From Alopecurus myosuroides (taxonomy: Eukaryota; Streptophyta; Magnoliopsida; Poales; Poaceae), in NCBI GenBank assembly GCA_028641055.1, contig CM054059.1:112046263-112110262 (forward strand): a stretch of 64,000 nucleotides of DNA, given 5' to 3'. The notes below the pieces were generated by a model. It did no database searches. It was not told the DNA's origin and saw only the letters and a list, made by a program, of their open reading frames with translations. The translations under genes were made by a program, and so were the position numbers. Positions 47,009 to 60,479 of the stretch are shown piece after piece. Every line of letters begins with the position of its first letter. Within the stretch, counting starts at the first letter, position 1.

Positions 47009-50000
47009 ATGCCGCCAACAAGGAACAACCCGCCTGAGCCACCGCCAATCGCGGAGCTGTTGACTCAGATGACCCAAATCATGACGCAGATGGCCCAGTT
47101 TCAGACTAATCAGCACAACAACCAGACGGCTCCACGAGTCAGCATCAAGGAGTTCCTCAGTCTGGGACCGAGAGCTTTCGTGGCCACACGCGAGCCTCTG
47201 GATGCTGATGACTGGATCTGTGAGATAGCTAAGGCTCTGGAGATTGCTCACGTTGCTGAGGAAGACAAGGTCAAGTATGCCTCCTATCTGCTGAAGGGTC
47301 AGGCAGCTACTTGGTGGGAAAACTACCAGGCCATGAGAGCTGGCTTTCCAATCACGTGGGTTTGTTTCAAGGAAGCCTTCCTGAAGCACCACATTCCATA
47401 TGGTCTCATGGAAAGGATGCGTGAAGAGTTTTGCTCACTCAAGCAGGGCAAGTTGGACGTCATCGGGTACCAGAGTGAGTTCAATCGCCTCGCTCGTTAC
47501 GCTGGTGATGAGGTGTCCACTGAGGCTAAGAAGATGGCAAGGTTCCGCAGAGGTTTTAACCCGGAACTCAAGTACGCCCTCACCAATATCAAGGCCAACA
47601 ACTTCGAGGAGCTCGTTAACACCGCGCTCAATGAAGAAAATGGGCGCAAGGCGTTCGAGGAGTCTCGCAAGCACTCGCGTGAGGGTGGTTCCTCCTCCAA
47701 CATGACCACCCCTCCGCAGAAGCGCCGCATCTGGGTGCCAAATGGTGCTGTCACTCGGGCTCCATACGCCCAAGCTTCTCCAGGATTCGCTCCCCGCCCA
47801 CCCAACCCTGCTCAGATGCATGATCAGAGGGCTTCGATGGGGCAGCCAAGGCCAGGGCCTCCTCGTGTCGTCACTTGCTACAAGTGCAAGCAGATGGGAC
47901 ACTATGCTGACAAGTGCACGCAGAGGCAGCTACCTCCACCACCACCTCGTCCTAACACAAACCTGGCAATGGTGCGTGCTCCCCCGCCTAAGGCCTTCAA
48001 CTCCAACAACAGGCCTGTCGGGAGGACCGCAAGGGTGAACCATGTCAAGATCGACAAAGCTGAGGAAGCTCCTGACGTCGTTCTCGGTATATTCCCCGTA
48101 AACTTTATTCCAGCTAAAGTGTTGTTTGATACCGGAGCATCACATTCTTTTGTGTCAAAGACTTTTGCCGCAACAAACAACCTAATTGTGGTTCCACTAA
48201 GCAATCAAATCACTGTTCACTCCCCGGGATCTCAAATGTTGACTTCCAAGATAAGTAAGGACAATCAAATCCTAATTGGAGGTCGCATATTCCTTGCTTC
48301 TCTCATGCTGCTGGGAAATTCTGACATTGATGTCATTCTTGGTATGGATTGGCTGAAGGCCAATAAAGCAAGGATTGACTGTGCTCAAAAGTCAATAACT
48401 CTGTTCCACCCTTCTGGCCAGATAGTCTATTCTCCAAATGAATCAAGTTCCATTCAGCTATGCACACTCGATGCAAAACCTCTACCTCTACTCGAAAATG
48501 TTCCGGTGGTTTGTGAATTCCCTGACGTCTTTCCAGAAGAATTGCCAGGAATGCCTCCGGACAGAGCTGTTGAGTTCGTGATCGAACTTGAGCCAGGTAC
48601 TGCTCCAATCTCTAAGCATCCATACAAGATAGCTCCTCCTGAACTGAAACTGTTAAAGGAGCAAATCGATATGTACATGGAAAAAGGTTACATTCAACCT
48701 AGTTCCTCGGCTTGGGGTTGCCCAACTCTTTTCGTTGCGAAGAAGGATCACACAAAGAGACTCGTTGTTGACTATCGTCCTCTTAACGAGAAAACCATCA
48801 AAAACAAGTACCCAATTCCTCGTATCGATGATCTTTTTGATCAACTTGCTGGAGCCCCAATATTCTCCAAGTTGGACTTGAGAATGGGTTACCATCAAAT
48901 AAAGATCAGAAAAGAGGATATTCCAAAGACAGCCTTCACCACTCGCTACGGTCTATATGAATTCACCGTCATGTCCTTTGGTCTAACCAATGCACCGGCG
49001 ACATTCTCTCGACTCATGAATTCTGTCTTCCATGAATACCTCGACAAGTTCGTTGTGGTATATCTTGATGACATTCTTGTCTACTCAAAATCCGAGGAAG
49101 AGCATGAAGAGCATCTTCGTCTCACTCTCATGAAACTTCGCGAGCATAGTCTCTATGCCAAATTCTCCAAATGTGAGTTCTGGATTTCAGAAGTTGCTTA
49201 CCTTGGTCATGTCATCTCTGCCAAGGGCATAGCCATTGATCCAGAAAAGGTTAGAGCAATTGTCGATTGGAAACCTCCTAAGACGGTGAAGCAAGTAAGA
49301 AGTTTTCTTGGCTTGGCTAGCTATTGCCGTCGTTTCGTCCAAAACTTCTCCAAGATTGCCAAACCTCTCACTGACCTCACAAAGAAGGACAAGAAGTTCG
49401 TTTGGTCTCCACAATGTGATGAAAGTTTCAATCTCCTGAAGACTAAACTCACTTCTACACCAGTTCTGGTTGGCCCAGATCCTTCCAAACCTTTCCAAAT
49501 TTTCTGTGATGCTTCTCTCCAAGGTCTAGGTGCAGTTCTTATGCAAGAACGTCAAGTTGTGGCTTGTGGTTCACGTCAGTTGAACGCACATGAGCTCAAT
49601 TATCCCACTCATGACCTTGAACTTGCAGCAGTTGTGTTTGCCCTCAAGAAATGGAGACAATACTTGTTGGGTAACCGCACTGAAATCTTTTCCGATCATA
49701 AGAGTCTGAAATACATCTTCACTCAACCAGATCTAAACCTCAGGCAAAGGAGATGGATTGAAAATATCAAAGACTTTGATCTTACCATTTCTTACACTCC
49801 AGGCAAGGCTAATGTTATGGCCGAAGCTCTCAGTCGCAAGTCGTATTGCAACAATCTCATGATCATGGAAAGCCAACCTCCTCTTCATGAAGAATTCCAG
49901 AAGCTCAACCTTGGTCTTGTTCCTCAAGGTTATCTTGCAAACTTGACATCCAGTCCAACTCTCGAGGACAAGATTCGTTCTAAACAACTTCGTGATGCTG

Positions 50001-51400
50001 AAATCAAGAAGATGGTAGAGCTCATCAAAGAAGGCAAGAAGAAATTTAAGTCCTTCTCAATTGATGACAAGGGAACTGTGTTCTTCGAAGGACGCATTGC
50101 AGTTCCTCAAATTCAAAGTCTCAAAGATGTCATTCTCAAGGAGTCTCATGAAACTCCTCTCTCCATACACCCTGGAAGTACAAAGATGTACCAGGATCTC
50201 AAGACACTGTATTGGTGGCCTGGCATGAAACGTGAAATTGCTCAATACGTTTCTGTATGCGACGTTTGTCAACGTGTTAAGGCAGTTCATCAGAAAACAG
50301 CCGGTCTTCTCCAACCTCTAAAAATCCCTGAGTGGAAGTGGGACATGATTGAAATGGACTTCGTCACTGGTTTTCCAAAGTCCAAGAGGGGCAACGATGC
50401 AATCTTCGTTGTCATTGATCATCTCACTAAAGTAGCTCACTTCTTTGCTGTCAAAGAAACAATCTCAGCTAGCCAGTTAGCAGAGCTCTACACCGCAAAG
50501 ATTGTTCCTCTTCATGGTGTTCCATTGGAAATAAGCTCAGACCGTGGAAGCATCTTCACTTCTCATTTCTGGAAAAGCTTTCAAGAAGCATTGGGCACCA
50601 AACTTCTGTTCAGCACAACTTATCACCCTCAGTCTCAAGGGCAAGTCGAAAGAGTCAACCAGATTCTCGAGGATATGCTCAGAGCATGTGGTCTCTCCTT
50701 TGGCATGAAATGGGAGGAATGTCTTCCATATGCTGAATTCTCCTACAACAACAGCTTCCAGGCAAGCCTAGGCATGGCACCATTTGAGGCTCTCTATGGC
50801 CGCAGGTGCAGGAGTCCAATCAATTGGTCTGGAGCTGGTGAACGTTCACTCTTAGGCCCTGACATTGTTAAGGAAGCCGAAGACAAAGTTCGCATCATCC
50901 GTGACAATCTGAGGATTGCTCAGTCTCGTCAGAAAAGCTACTATGACAGCAAGCACAGGGATATGACCTATGCACCTGGTGACAAAGCATATCTCCGTGT
51001 AACTCCCCTCAGAGGTACTCATCATTTTGGTGTCAAAGGAAAGCTAGCACCGAGATACATTGGTCCTTTCAACATTCTCTCAAGGCGTGCGGAAAATGCC
51101 TATCGTCTTGAACTTCCAGAAAAACTATCCAAGGTGCACGATGTGTTTCACGTGTCACAGCTCAAGAAGTGTTTCAAAGATCCAGATCGTGCAGTTGATC
51201 ATGATTCCATTGAACTGCAAGAAGATCTCTCTTATGAGGAGCACCCTGTTCGAATTCTCGATGAGACCGAGCGTAAGACTCGCAACAAGAGCACCAAGTT
51301 CTTAAAAGTGCAGTGGTCTCATCATTCCGATAAAGAGGCAACGTGGGAGACCGAAGAGGATCTTCGCAAGAAGTATCCGGACCTTTTCTCTTCTCAGTAG
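47009..51400 (+). CDS. Gag-pol polyprotein of the gypsy chromovirus, intact
   Basis: A single 1463-residue frame. Gag has a capsid-like region (about residues 45-225) and a CCHC knuckle at 290-303. The protease motif DTGAS is at 374-378. Reverse transcriptase carries YLDD at 685-688. RNase H starts near DAS at 834. Integrase has the His/Cys zinc region (H1054 to C1084 and C1087) and catalytic Asp1117, Asp1178, Glu1214 with DDX35E spacing, then GPF at 1352. A chromodomain lies at about 1413-1460 (PVRILDE...VQW...EATWE). Together these process the polyprotein, copy the RNA and insert the DNA; chromodomains can direct integration to marked chromatin. No stop or frameshift is present, so this copy may be competent. 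The start is the first ATG after the acceptor-like cattcag. Confidence 0.95.
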   Translation: MPPTRNNPPEPPPIAELLTQMTQIMTQMAQFQTNQHNNQTAPRVSIKEFLSLGPRAFVATREPLDADDWICEIAKALEIAHVAEEDKVKYASYLLKGQAATWWENYQAMRAGFPITWVCFKEAFLKHHIPYGLMERMREEFCSLKQGKLDVIGYQSEFNRLARYAGDEVSTEAKKMARFRRGFNPELKYALTNIKANNFEELVNTALNEENGRKAFEESRKHSREGGSSSNMTTPPQKRRIWVPNGAVTRAPYAQASPGFAPRPPNPAQMHDQRASMGQPRPGPPRVVTCYKCKQMGHYADKCTQRQLPPPPPRPNTNLAMVRAPPPKAFNSNNRPVGRTARVNHVKIDKAEEAPDVVLGIFPVNFIPAKVLFDTGASHSFVSKTFAATNNLIVVPLSNQITVHSPGSQMLTSKISKDNQILIGGRIFLASLMLLGNSDIDVILGMDWLKANKARIDCAQKSITLFHPSGQIVYSPNESSSIQLCTLDAKPLPLLENVPVVCEFPDVFPEELPGMPPDRAVEFVIELEPGTAPISKHPYKIAPPELKLLKEQIDMYMEKGYIQPSSSAWGCPTLFVAKKDHTKRLVVDYRPLNEKTIKNKYPIPRIDDLFDQLAGAPIFSKLDLRMGYHQIKIRKEDIPKTAFTTRYGLYEFTVMSFGLTNAPATFSRLMNSVFHEYLDKFVVVYLDDILVYSKSEEEHEEHLRLTLMKLREHSLYAKFSKCEFWISEVAYLGHVISAKGIAIDPEKVRAIVDWKPPKTVKQVRSFLGLASYCRRFVQNFSKIAKPLTDLTKKDKKFVWSPQCDESFNLLKTKLTSTPVLVGPDPSKPFQIFCDASLQGLGAVLMQERQVVACGSRQLNAHELNYPTHDLELAAVVFALKKWRQYLLGNRTEIFSDHKSLKYIFTQPDLNLRQRRWIENIKDFDLTISYTPGKANVMAEALSRKSYCNNLMIMESQPPLHEEFQKLNLGLVPQGYLANLTSSPTLEDKIRSKQLRDAEIKKMVELIKEGKKKFKSFSIDDKGTVFFEGRIAVPQIQSLKDVILKESHETPLSIHPGSTKMYQDLKTLYWWPGMKREIAQYVSVCDVCQRVKAVHQKTAGLLQPLKIPEWKWDMIEMDFVTGFPKSKRGNDAIFVVIDHLTKVAHFFAVKETISASQLAELYTAKIVPLHGVPLEISSDRGSIFTSHFWKSFQEALGTKLLFSTTYHPQSQGQVERVNQILEDMLRACGLSFGMKWEECLPYAEFSYNNSFQASLGMAPFEALYGRRCRSPINWSGAGERSLLGPDIVKEAEDKVRIIRDNLRIAQSRQKSYYDSKHRDMTYAPGDKAYLRVTPLRGTHHFGVKGKLAPRYIGPFNILSRRAENAYRLELPEKLSKVHDVFHVSQLKKCFKDPDRAVDHDSIELQEDLSYEEHPVRILDETERKTRNKSTKFLKVQWSHHSDKEATWETEEDLRKKYPDLFSSQ

Positions 51401-51423
51401 GAATCTCGGGGCGCGATTCCTTC

Positions 51424-51434
51424 AAGGGGGGGCG
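51424..51434 (+). other. Polypurine tract
   Basis: aagggggggcg lies just before the 3' LTR start at 51438, the expected plus-strand primer. Confidence 0.85.
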
Positions 51435-51437
51435 TTT

Positions 51438-54400
51438 TGTAACATCCCAAGTATGAAAACTCCATTAGAATGTTTGTTTCTTGTTTTATTTATGTTTTGC
51501 ATCATGTCATCATAACCATTACTTTGTTTGCATTTGTTTTCCTTTTGTTTTCCATTGTTTTCCAATATGAGTTTCAAACCAAATTTTCAAAACCTTTGTT
51601 TCATACTTGTGCTGTTACAATTTCCAAATGAATATTCAAATCAAAGCAATTAAATTGTTTCCATTAAAGTTGTAAGTTCAAACTATTGATTTGTTTCTTT
51701 GCAATAATTCATTTAATATCAAATTTCACTCAAATTCAAATAAAATACAAACAGCAACTAATTTTGAAATTTTTGAAAAAACAAAGTTGCACATTAGTGT
51801 TTCTGTAATAATTAACTCATAAAAATTTATCCCTAAATTTTTCTAACCCTAAAACCCTTCCTTTTTCTCCTTTTTCCTTTTCAGCAAAAAAAAAACAAAC
51901 AGAAGGAAAAAATTAAAAGAAAACGGCTGGGGGAAGGCAGTCTGGGCCAAGCCCAGCCCACTTTCCACCCCAGCACGCAGCGCGCGCGGCCTGCTTACCC
52001 TTCTCCCTCCTCCGTACGGCTGGCGTCACCCGACGCCAGCACGCACGCAGCACGCACCTCCCCCTCGCCACCTGCTCCCTCTCCTCGCCTTTATCTACCC
52101 ACCAATGCCCCCAAACCCTAGCCCTAGGTTTCTTCCTCCTCCCTGCCGCCGCCAGCTCCCTTCCTCATCTCTAATTTTCCTCTCCGGCGAAGTTGGGGGT
52201 AGTGGTCGTTCATGGCGCCGCCGTCGACTGCAGACTAGGGGGCGCCACCGTGCACGCCAGGGACACGAGCAGGACCGCCACCTCTTCCTCGTCCTCATCG
52301 ACAGCTGCAGCAGAACCCGGGGGCCATTGATCGTCGACGACGAGCTCGAAGCCGCCGCGGCTACTCTGCATATTTTCATCGCGCCGTCGACTCCGTCTAC
52401 CTCACGTCCATCCCTCGCCTCCGACAGCCTCCCGGTGAGCCACCGCAGCGTCCCGTGCCTCCCTCCAGCCCCCTCGTTTCCTTTTCTGCTCGCGCGCTTC
52501 TGAAACTCCGGTAGCTGTCGCCACCGTGCCGCCATGGTTGCAATCGAGCACGTTTCCGTGAGTGTTCGGGCCATCTGAGGAAACGCACACGCCCACCCAA
52601 CCAGCATGCACACGCAACACTCTAGCGCCGCCAGTTAGTGGTCATCGACGGCGAGCGCGCGCCGCCGTGCCGTCTGTCGCCGCGTTTCAGCAGAAAGACT
52701 GAACCTTGGGTTCAGTTTCGTCAGTTAAGCGCGCACCCCGCAGATCTGTCTCAAAACCACGCGCGCGCATCTGCTATCACCAAACGATCCACACCGTAGT
52801 GGTTGCATCCAACGACGCGCAACGCCCGCGTCGCGGGTTCGATCCCCCCCGCGCGCAGAATAAAACCATTTTTTGCATCTTTGCCACGCGGGAGTGCAGG
52901 GCCCACCTGCCATCGACCGCGGAGGCCACGCCAGCTTCCAGCGCAGCGCCAGCTGGGCACGGGCCCGCAGGCCAGTGACCCAGGGGTGGATCTGCTGGGT
53001 AGAAAAGGGTTCCAGGGGCCCTTCTGTAAGTTTTCTTTTGCGTCCAAGCCCCTAGACCAAATCTAAATGTTTTAAAATTGCAGAATAGCCCCTGCATTCA
53101 AAATTCAAATATCTTTTGTATTTCAAAACGAAATAATATAAATAAAATATGTTTTCTGAACCAAATTTAATTCTCTACCTGTTTAAATCATTTGTTTTCT
53201 GTTTTGAACATTTCAAATGTTTTCAAAATTCAAATTCAAACAACTCATTTCAAATTTGATTAATTTCATAACTATTTCAATATTAATTCAAATGTCACAT
53301 ATGAAATATGTTTTCCATGCCAAATTGAACCACCTTTTCAAATATAAACTTTGTTTCATGTTTTGAATAATTAAAATTGGTTAAATAATTTAAACCTTGT
53401 TTAAATCATTTAAAAAATTACTAAATTCATAACTTGGTCAAATTAAATTCTTTTTGAACATATAAAATATGTTTTCAAGCCAGAAAAGCATAACCTTGTC
53501 AAATATGAATTTTGTTTAATGTTTTGAACTAATAACAATTCAAATAAATTCATAATTGAATTAAATTCATTTAAATCTTGTTCAAACTTGTTTAATTCAT
53601 AATTAATTCATTTTAAATCCTTTGTCAACAAATGAAACATGTATTCCACCTAAAATTTTGTGTTCTTTCCAATTATGAACTTTGTTATCTATTTTGAACA
53701 ATTAAAATTGTTGAGAACAACAAATGCTTGTGTAACTCCTTTAAGAAGCAAATTTTCATAACTGAATAAATAAAATTCCAAACTTGGTAAACAACATTTC
53801 AAATTGAAGCTATGGTTGATCCATTTTTGTTTTCTTCATCCATGCATCATTCTAATCAACTTTCACATGATGGTTATTTGTAGATCATTTAATCCAACCT
53901 TAACTCATGGGCTTTTCCATATGCAATCCAAATTGCATATGGGTCCATTTAATTATGTTACCATGTCAACTAACTTATCATTGATGCATCAATTAAATTG
54001 TCATGCATCATCCCATGTTTGTGCATTATGCCATGTTATTGATTGTTTGTCTCTCTGCGTTGTTTGTTTGCTTCTTCTCGAATAGACGACGACGTTGAGA
54101 CAGACGAGGTTTACGACACTACTTCTGAGGAGTTAGCCCAGTACCAGGCTACTGAGTTTGCAGGCAAGTATTCACTCACATGAACCATTGTGTTCCTTTC
54201 CACACTGGATACCGATACTTTCCGTTGTCTATTCTGCTAGCCTTAAGATTCGTTGCTTGTGTTCCGATCCTATCACATGTTATCCTTTAACCCTGATATG
54301 GCCTATCCTCCACACCTATAACCCCATTGCTTGTTGCCTGTGTCTTACTAGCATGCTTAGGGTTGCTTATGCTCGAGTCTGTTGTCCGTTATTTCTATTA

Positions 54401-55915
54401 CCATATTACTTATGTTCTGGGGCTCGATGTTTAAACAATCAACCTATTAATGTTTGAGGTAATGCTAATTTGATGATAAGGCACCGGCAGGAGGCCGGGT
54501 ATGGTTTTGAGGCCTGCTAGTGTCGACCCTAATTAGGAAAAGGGTCTTGTCTACTGATCCATGATGAGCGCACTATCCGCATGTGGGAAGCGTGTATGGG
54601 TGCCCCCCTCAATTTGATTCGATTCGCATCTCGTCCAAATCGCCTCATTTAGTTCGGGTTTTCCATTTGCCGCATGCATTTGCAGGTGCGAACCCGAGGC
54701 CAGGGTGGAACTTTTGTAGTCGGCATTTAGGGAGACACGTTCTTAGAGTGCTATGAGGGTCCCCTTTTCTTCGTGGCGCTTGATTAGCCGTGCACTAAAC
54801 TGCACGGGGTTCTTTGGGCTTGATGCGAAGAAGAGTTGGGTTGTGTTGAGTGCCCCGCTTGGTGGAAGGCATTCCATCTGGCGGGTTATTCTTACGTGTA
54901 CGGCCAAATTGGTGCATCCCTGCAGGGTTAAATCTTCTCGAGAAGCCGTGTTGTCCGCGGTTATGGATGACTTGGTGAAATTACTGGCTAACAAGTACTC
55001 AGACAACTTACACCTAATGATTAACAATTTGACAAGTAATAGGCTTATTGACACAATAACTTGAACCATCATTAATCCAACTGTGTGAGTTATCCTTGGA
55101 TTGCTTCTTTGGATAAGGGGCGAGATCCAGGATGGGTTTGTTTGAGGTTGTTGGTAGTTGGTTACGATACGCTATCTTATCTCTTTCTGTTAGCCGGATG
55201 TTGTAGCGTGTTTCTGTAGTTGGTTAGAGCAGCCTGCTGCCGCACTTTTGCATCACCTATTCTTCCGTTGAACCCAAAGCATATGTACCTGGGGTTGCCG
55301 GGTACACTTTGGTATCTTGTGAGTCTTACTTGCCAGTACTTGTCTGTACTGACCCCTTTGGGGCTGTGGTTTCCACAGACTAGGTTTCCGAGGATCCCCA
55401 TGGTGGCTACTACGTGGAGTATGACAAGGCTGTTGACGAGTAGATAGCGGACCCGGGCAGGATCCGAGACTACGTGGATGGGCTCCGTTTCCTTTTCATT
55501 GCCGGCCTCTTAGGCCTATTTGGTTCTTGTCTGTACTCAGACATTTTGGATGCTTCCGCTGTGTTGTAATGATGATATGTTGGGACATGTGTCCTCTGGT
55601 TGATTGTATTTTCTATCTCTGCTCTAGTGAGAGCCATTTGCAACTTATTTCCATCTTTTGTGTCTTAGAGATATGTTGTGTTATCACTTGTTTAAAAGCC
55701 GTTGACGTACCGTGTGTGAATGGTATGAAGTACGTCAATGGTAGTATCCTGATTTCTATGGGATGGTTTGCGTAGACGATGAACAGTAGGGGTTGGTTGT
55801 CACACATACGTGTGTTGGCCTACTCGTAAGAGGTGCGGGTGCAGGTAGGCCCCGTAATCCAATCTTCTACTGTTAAACGGAACTGCGAGTATCCTTTAGA
55901 AGTCCGGGTGCGACA
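51438..55915 (+). repeat. 3' LTR of the gypsy element
   Basis: A 4478-bp direct copy of the 5' LTR. It differs by substitutions and small indels, including about 20 extra bases near 52015. The second acidic block carries a stop at 55381. Confidence 0.95.
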
Positions 55916-55920
55916 ATGTT

Positions 55921-56900
55921 TATGTAGAATATGAGCACATTTCAACAAACTATGCCATGAGTGTGGCCATAACATCCGTCATTTGGCCCGAAACCCAAGA
56001 ATCTTCGGAGGAGGTAGCTCATTTCTATGAACACCTTTTCAACCCAGTTGTCCTATTCCAATTTTGTTATTTTTGGTGGATACCAGTACATATATAATGA
56101 CACCACGCGAAGGTCTTGCATCATTTTGAATTTTTTTGAATTTTCTGGAATTTTCTATGTCCGTTTCAGGAAAAAGTCAAGACGGCGTGCATGACCGTTC
56201 GTAGCTAGGGGTTGAATATTGATGAACTCTTGGTACATCTCTATTGAAATAGGTAGTTATGTATCTAAAAATGATTTTAAAAAAAAATGATGAGCAACAT
56301 ATGAGGCACCTGTAGTTCAAATTTGGCCCGGTTTCAACGGAATCGGCAGAAATTTGTCTTTTTCAAAAGAGGTGTATTAAAAGCTATTGAGAGGTATTAA
56401 ATTTGTTATTTGTAGATCAAATATGACATAATATATTTAGAATTTTACTTTTTACAATTTTGTAACATATTTTTGGTAGGTGCTTCACAAAAAACCCCTT
56501 TTTTTACACTCCGAATATGGAAAATGATGTTTTTATTCAATGAAAAATAAAAGTTTCTTCGTCAACATTGTTCGTTGTTCCAATATGCAAGTCTGTGTAG
56601 AATATGGGCACATATCAACAAACTATGCCATATATGTGGCCATAACACCCATCATTTGGCCCGAAACCCAAGAATCTTCGGAGGAGATAGCTCATTTCTA
56701 TGAACATCTTTTCAACCTAGTTGTCGTATTCCAAGTTTATTATTTTTGATGGATACTAGGACATATGAAATGTGGTATAATAACTTCATAATTTTATTTT
56801 GTGCATTTCTCTAACATATTTTTGGTAGTTGCTTCACAAAAAAACTTTTTTTGACACTCCGAAAATGGAAAATGGTATTTTTATCGGATCTCACTCCGAA
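55921..56900. repeat. Tandem units of about 670 bp (right block)
   Basis: The interrupted fourth unit resumes at 55921 after the ATGTT duplication. Another unit follows (gaggcacctgtagttcaaat at about 56304), then a shortened one (cttcacaaaaaaac near 56830). Its encoded frame (56540-56749) is a diverged version of those in the left block. Confidence 0.85.
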
Positions 56901-57299
56901 AATGGAAAATTACTCTTGTCGGATCTATCATGAGATGATTATTTGAGTACTTAAAATTTGATTTTTTTTTTTGGGATTTCACTTGATTTAATTGTTGATT
57001 TATTTTACTTGTTTACCTCATGAAATAGCGAGGTTCATTAAAAAGGTTTTCTAGCTAAAATTTAAACACTTGGTTTACTTTAATTTTCTTGTTTTCTTCT
57101 ATTTTCCATGATATTTTTTTAGGTTTATTTAGTATTTTATTTACTCTTCATAGTCAACACACAATTTGCACAACTCACCTAAAAACAGAGGCTGACCTGT
57201 GGGACCATCACAGTAGTGTCCCTAGTGCGAGTCACGCACTCACTCCTAATTTCCGAACCGCGGGCGCGGGTTCGAGCGGGGAGACCAAATTTTAGGGAC
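56901..57299. other. Unassigned CACTA interior
   Basis: AT-rich sequence ends in a GC-rich piece with gcgggttcgagcgggg near 57263, another B-box-like motif. No gene is seen. Confidence 0.4.
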
Positions 57300-58380
57300 A
57301 AACCCTAACACAAAATCTCCCAGCGCCCCCTCTCTTCTTCTCCCCCCGCCCGCCGCCACCAGCACCGCGCCCACTACGCCTGCTCTCCGACCTCGACCCA
57401 GAGTACCACCCTCTGTCTCACGGCTCGCCGCCTCGACCCAGAGTACCTCCCCGTCGCTTCACATCCTAGATCCCAGTGCATGCGCCTCCATCGCTTCACC
57501 ACGGCGACTCCCTCAAGGGCCGGTGCGGGGCGGCTAGCGTGGCTGGGCCAGCCACCCGCGGATCTCTTCTCCGACCCTCGTCGTCGTCAAGGATAGCCCG
57601 GTGAGTCCACCTCCTCTGATCTGCACCCCCTCTCTTTCCACAAACGCACACGCATCCTCACCACTACCCTATGCTCGCAGATCTCTCCGATGTGGTGTGA
57701 CCTATCTCTCCGATGCCGGATCCAGAGACCGCCACCGGAGGCGAGATCCCCTCCTTACTCGGCTTCCCCCATGGTGACGCGCACTGCTGCAGTTCGTTGA
57801 CGCCAAGGCCGTGCCCGACGACGTCAGCTCGCCGCCGGGCGAACTCTATCGCTCCCACCTCTCCCCCACGCCCTCCAACTGTCCTACCTTGGAGGACATC
57901 CAGGTAACCCCCACCGCAGCTTCCACCTACAAAATCACCTGCTCCTCCTCCGGTTGCTGACTGGTCGTTGCTGGCTTCACGTCCCTCAGATCTGGCAGCC
58001 ACGGGCCTCCACTCTGCTAGATCCGGCCGCCCCGAGCTCGCCAACCCTAGCACATCGACAGCGATTACACTTGCATCGGCATCAAGCCGTCCCTGTACCA
58101 CTCCATCAAGGTTCTCTGCCTTCATTCCCCCTCTTTCTAAATTGCTACTTTAGTTGCCAACTTGCAAGACTATCCATAGCTGCTGTAGGTTGGGAGTAGC
58201 TGCAATTGCGACAGAAGGCTGGCCTAAATCCTTAGTCGTGCATCTTTTCTACTCTGAAAATCATGAGGTTTCGGTGTATGTTGTATCCAGATGAACATAG
58301 GATCCATTATGTCTCTTATTAGGAAGTATAATAGCATGCTATTGGCTGGCTGGTTTTGGCCTTCTATGCAGTTTTTAGTT

Positions 58381-58549
58381 GTCAATATCCTTATGTTATA
58401 ACTCCAATGTAACCTGAAGTAGTTTCTGGCCCCTAATTTGTAGCCAACTTTTCATTTTTATAGGCAAGCATGCTGATGTTATATATGCTTGATTGTCAAT
58501 ATCCTTATGTTATAACTCCAATGTAACCTGAAGTAGTTTCTGGCCCCTA
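58381..58549. repeat. Direct duplication of about 55 bp
   Basis: The stretch beginning gtcaatatccttatgttata and ending tctggcccct occurs at about 58381 and again at about 58494, essentially identical, inside an intron-like part of the captured gene. Confidence 0.9.
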
Positions 58550-59154
58550 CTCATTATTCTGTTTTACAAGATAGTTTGATTGATATTGTACCACATTATA
58601 TCCTTTGTGCTCTAGTTTCATGGCTTTCAGGCAAGCGCTGGGTCTCACTCATAGCTGGTTCTGTTAATACATTCTAGTTTGGGTCTACACTGTCTTACTG
58701 TTCCTCATTTTATTTTCTGTGATTTTGTTTTTTTTAACAAAATGACCATTTGGTTAGTAAATGCTAGGACTAGAAGGATTTTGTGTCAATCAATTGCCTT
58801 ATGTTGGCGTTACATTCATGACATCCATAACTTGATGAAACAAGACTTATCCTGCTTTGTTTATGCACCTTATTCTAAGTAATACATCAGCAGCACTTCA
58901 ACATTGGTCAAATTAATGTTTACCTGGCAGTTCAGTAGTTTGTAGCCTTCCACTGTTCCAATACATGTTTTTGTCTCTTCAGACTTCTAGATTGTGCAAC
59001 TTAAACAAACTGCTCTAATTTAAATGAGTTATCTTAGTACGACAGTTCTTTTCCCATGCAAATATATCTAATGGTCATTCTGTTTTTGTGTGTAGCAAGC
59101 CCCCAATCATGCTACTCAAGTACGCTAATGGGTAAGCCTTGTTTCCAATCTTTC

Positions 59155-59155
59155 C

Positions 59156-59215
<60 letters not shown>
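59155..59215. repeat. (TAG)n microsatellite
   Basis: About 20 uninterrupted TAG/AGT units directly follow an exon-like block of the captured gene. Confidence 0.98.
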
Positions 59216-59216
<1 letters not shown>

Positions 59217-60060
59217 TGTTGTCGCTGTCACCTCAAATAATTATGCCATGGCGAGGTTTAGCGATCTATGTTATGGTGTTGATCCGAATCATGATCTTGT
59301 GTATGTGTGTACGATTATCCTCTGCATTTTATGGCGGGTGTGTATGTGTCGTATCAAAAGGGTCTCTACTCAATCTATATAGGGTTGTGTTAATGGATAG
59401 TGTATTGATATATTGCTTCTGCCTGAACCATTTTTGTACTAATCGGTCTATGGTTTATGATGCTACTGTTTATCTGTCTGTATCTATGTCAGCATGTTAC
59501 TTTCATGCTTGGTCGTTTGATGGATGTTCCATGTGTTAATGTGTGTTGTTTCAATCCTTCTACAGCAGTTGCTATCAGTATTGGTTTGGGATGCCCAACT
59601 CGCTTGTCTCCTTCATGGATGGAAAGGTGCACTATATTCCCCTAACCACTTTGAATTTTACCATACTTACCATGTTATGTCGCTTGTAAGACAGTTCTGA
59701 GGTCCCTGCAATCTAGTCTAGATATAATTAGTAACACATCTTCTCATGTTGCGATGTCGAGTTTTGAAGACAATAGCTTTAACTGTTAGTGAAATCTGAC
59801 TTCATCTATGACACTACCAGTAAATTCTTATAAAGTAGTTATTTGATGGTGAATTGCAGACACCGCAGATGATTGCGTGATTGAGAAAGCTGTAGGAGCA
59901 AGAACAATGCTTCCATTGTCGCGAAGAACAAGAACGGGCCCTCTTGTTGGCATCATTGCCGTTTTTGCTACTCATTTACCAGCTGTTTGTTTCTGGATTT
60001 TTGTGTAATGCTGAATGTAATCTTCCTCAAGATTGCTGATTGTGGAAATTACAGTGCATG

Positions 60061-60479
60061 AGTCTATGTCAGTTTTCTGAAGTTTGCTGATTGTGGAAAT
60101 TTACCTTACCATGTAATTTGCTGTTATTAATGAATGTCTATACGCAAGAAATGTCTGGAATTTCTCTTATTAATCTGCTCTGTAATTTCCTGTTACTATT
60201 TCCTAGTTATCTGCAAAAAAGAAGAAGAAATGGGCTACTAATTTGTACATAAAGTGGCCATGGCCCAACCGAAAAGGCCAATTCTTGGTCGTAGCAATGA
60301 AACTATGGGCTCTAAGTAGGCGATGGCCCAAATAATATTAATAGGAATGCTTCTGCAAAAATTGAAAAAGAATAATAATAATGGGATCATAAAACGGCCA
60401 AGGCCCAACAACAAAAAGGTTGAGGCCCAAGTAAGAAACAGAGAGAAAAGTCAATAGTTATTGGGCTAGGCCCATGTAG
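60061..60479. other. Unassigned CACTA interior
   Basis: AT-rich sequence with repeated ggcccaa/ggccaaggccc motifs. No gene is seen. Confidence 0.4.

Larger units (their letters stand above)
40982..55915 (+). mobile_element. Ty3/gypsy chromovirus (Tekay/Del-like), complete
   Basis: A 14.9 kb element with LTRs of 4463 and 4478 bp (TGTAACATCCCAAG...GTGCGACA). The target duplication ATGTT lies at 40977-40981 and 55916-55920. It has a primer binding site, a polypurine tract and an uninterrupted gag-pol of 1463 residues. A C-terminal chromodomain places it among chromoviruses; the GPF motif and overall layout fit the Tekay/Del clade (inference). An extra reading frame sits between the primer site and gag. 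The LTRs differ by scattered substitutions and small indels. It is inserted in the fourth 670-bp unit of the 23 kb CACTA. Confidence 0.95.
57300..60060 (+). pseudogene. Captured fragments of an unidentified plant gene inside the CACTA
   Basis: The plus strand starts with a GC-rich leader-like region (57300-57600). It then has coding-looking blocks separated by intron-like DNA: about 57780-57903 (containing FVDAKAVPDDVSSPPGELY, before catccag/gtaac), about 58055-58110 (YTCIGIKPSLYHSIK), 59099-59139 (PPIMLLKYANG, before gtaagc), about 59570-59626 (YWFGMPNSLVSFMDGK, before gtgc) and about 59860-60000, followed by a 3'-UTR-like tail. Frames do not connect throughout, and the first block is shifted relative to the upstream ATG frame. 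I do not recognise the protein. The structure suggests transduplication of a host gene by the transposon. Confidence 0.45.
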
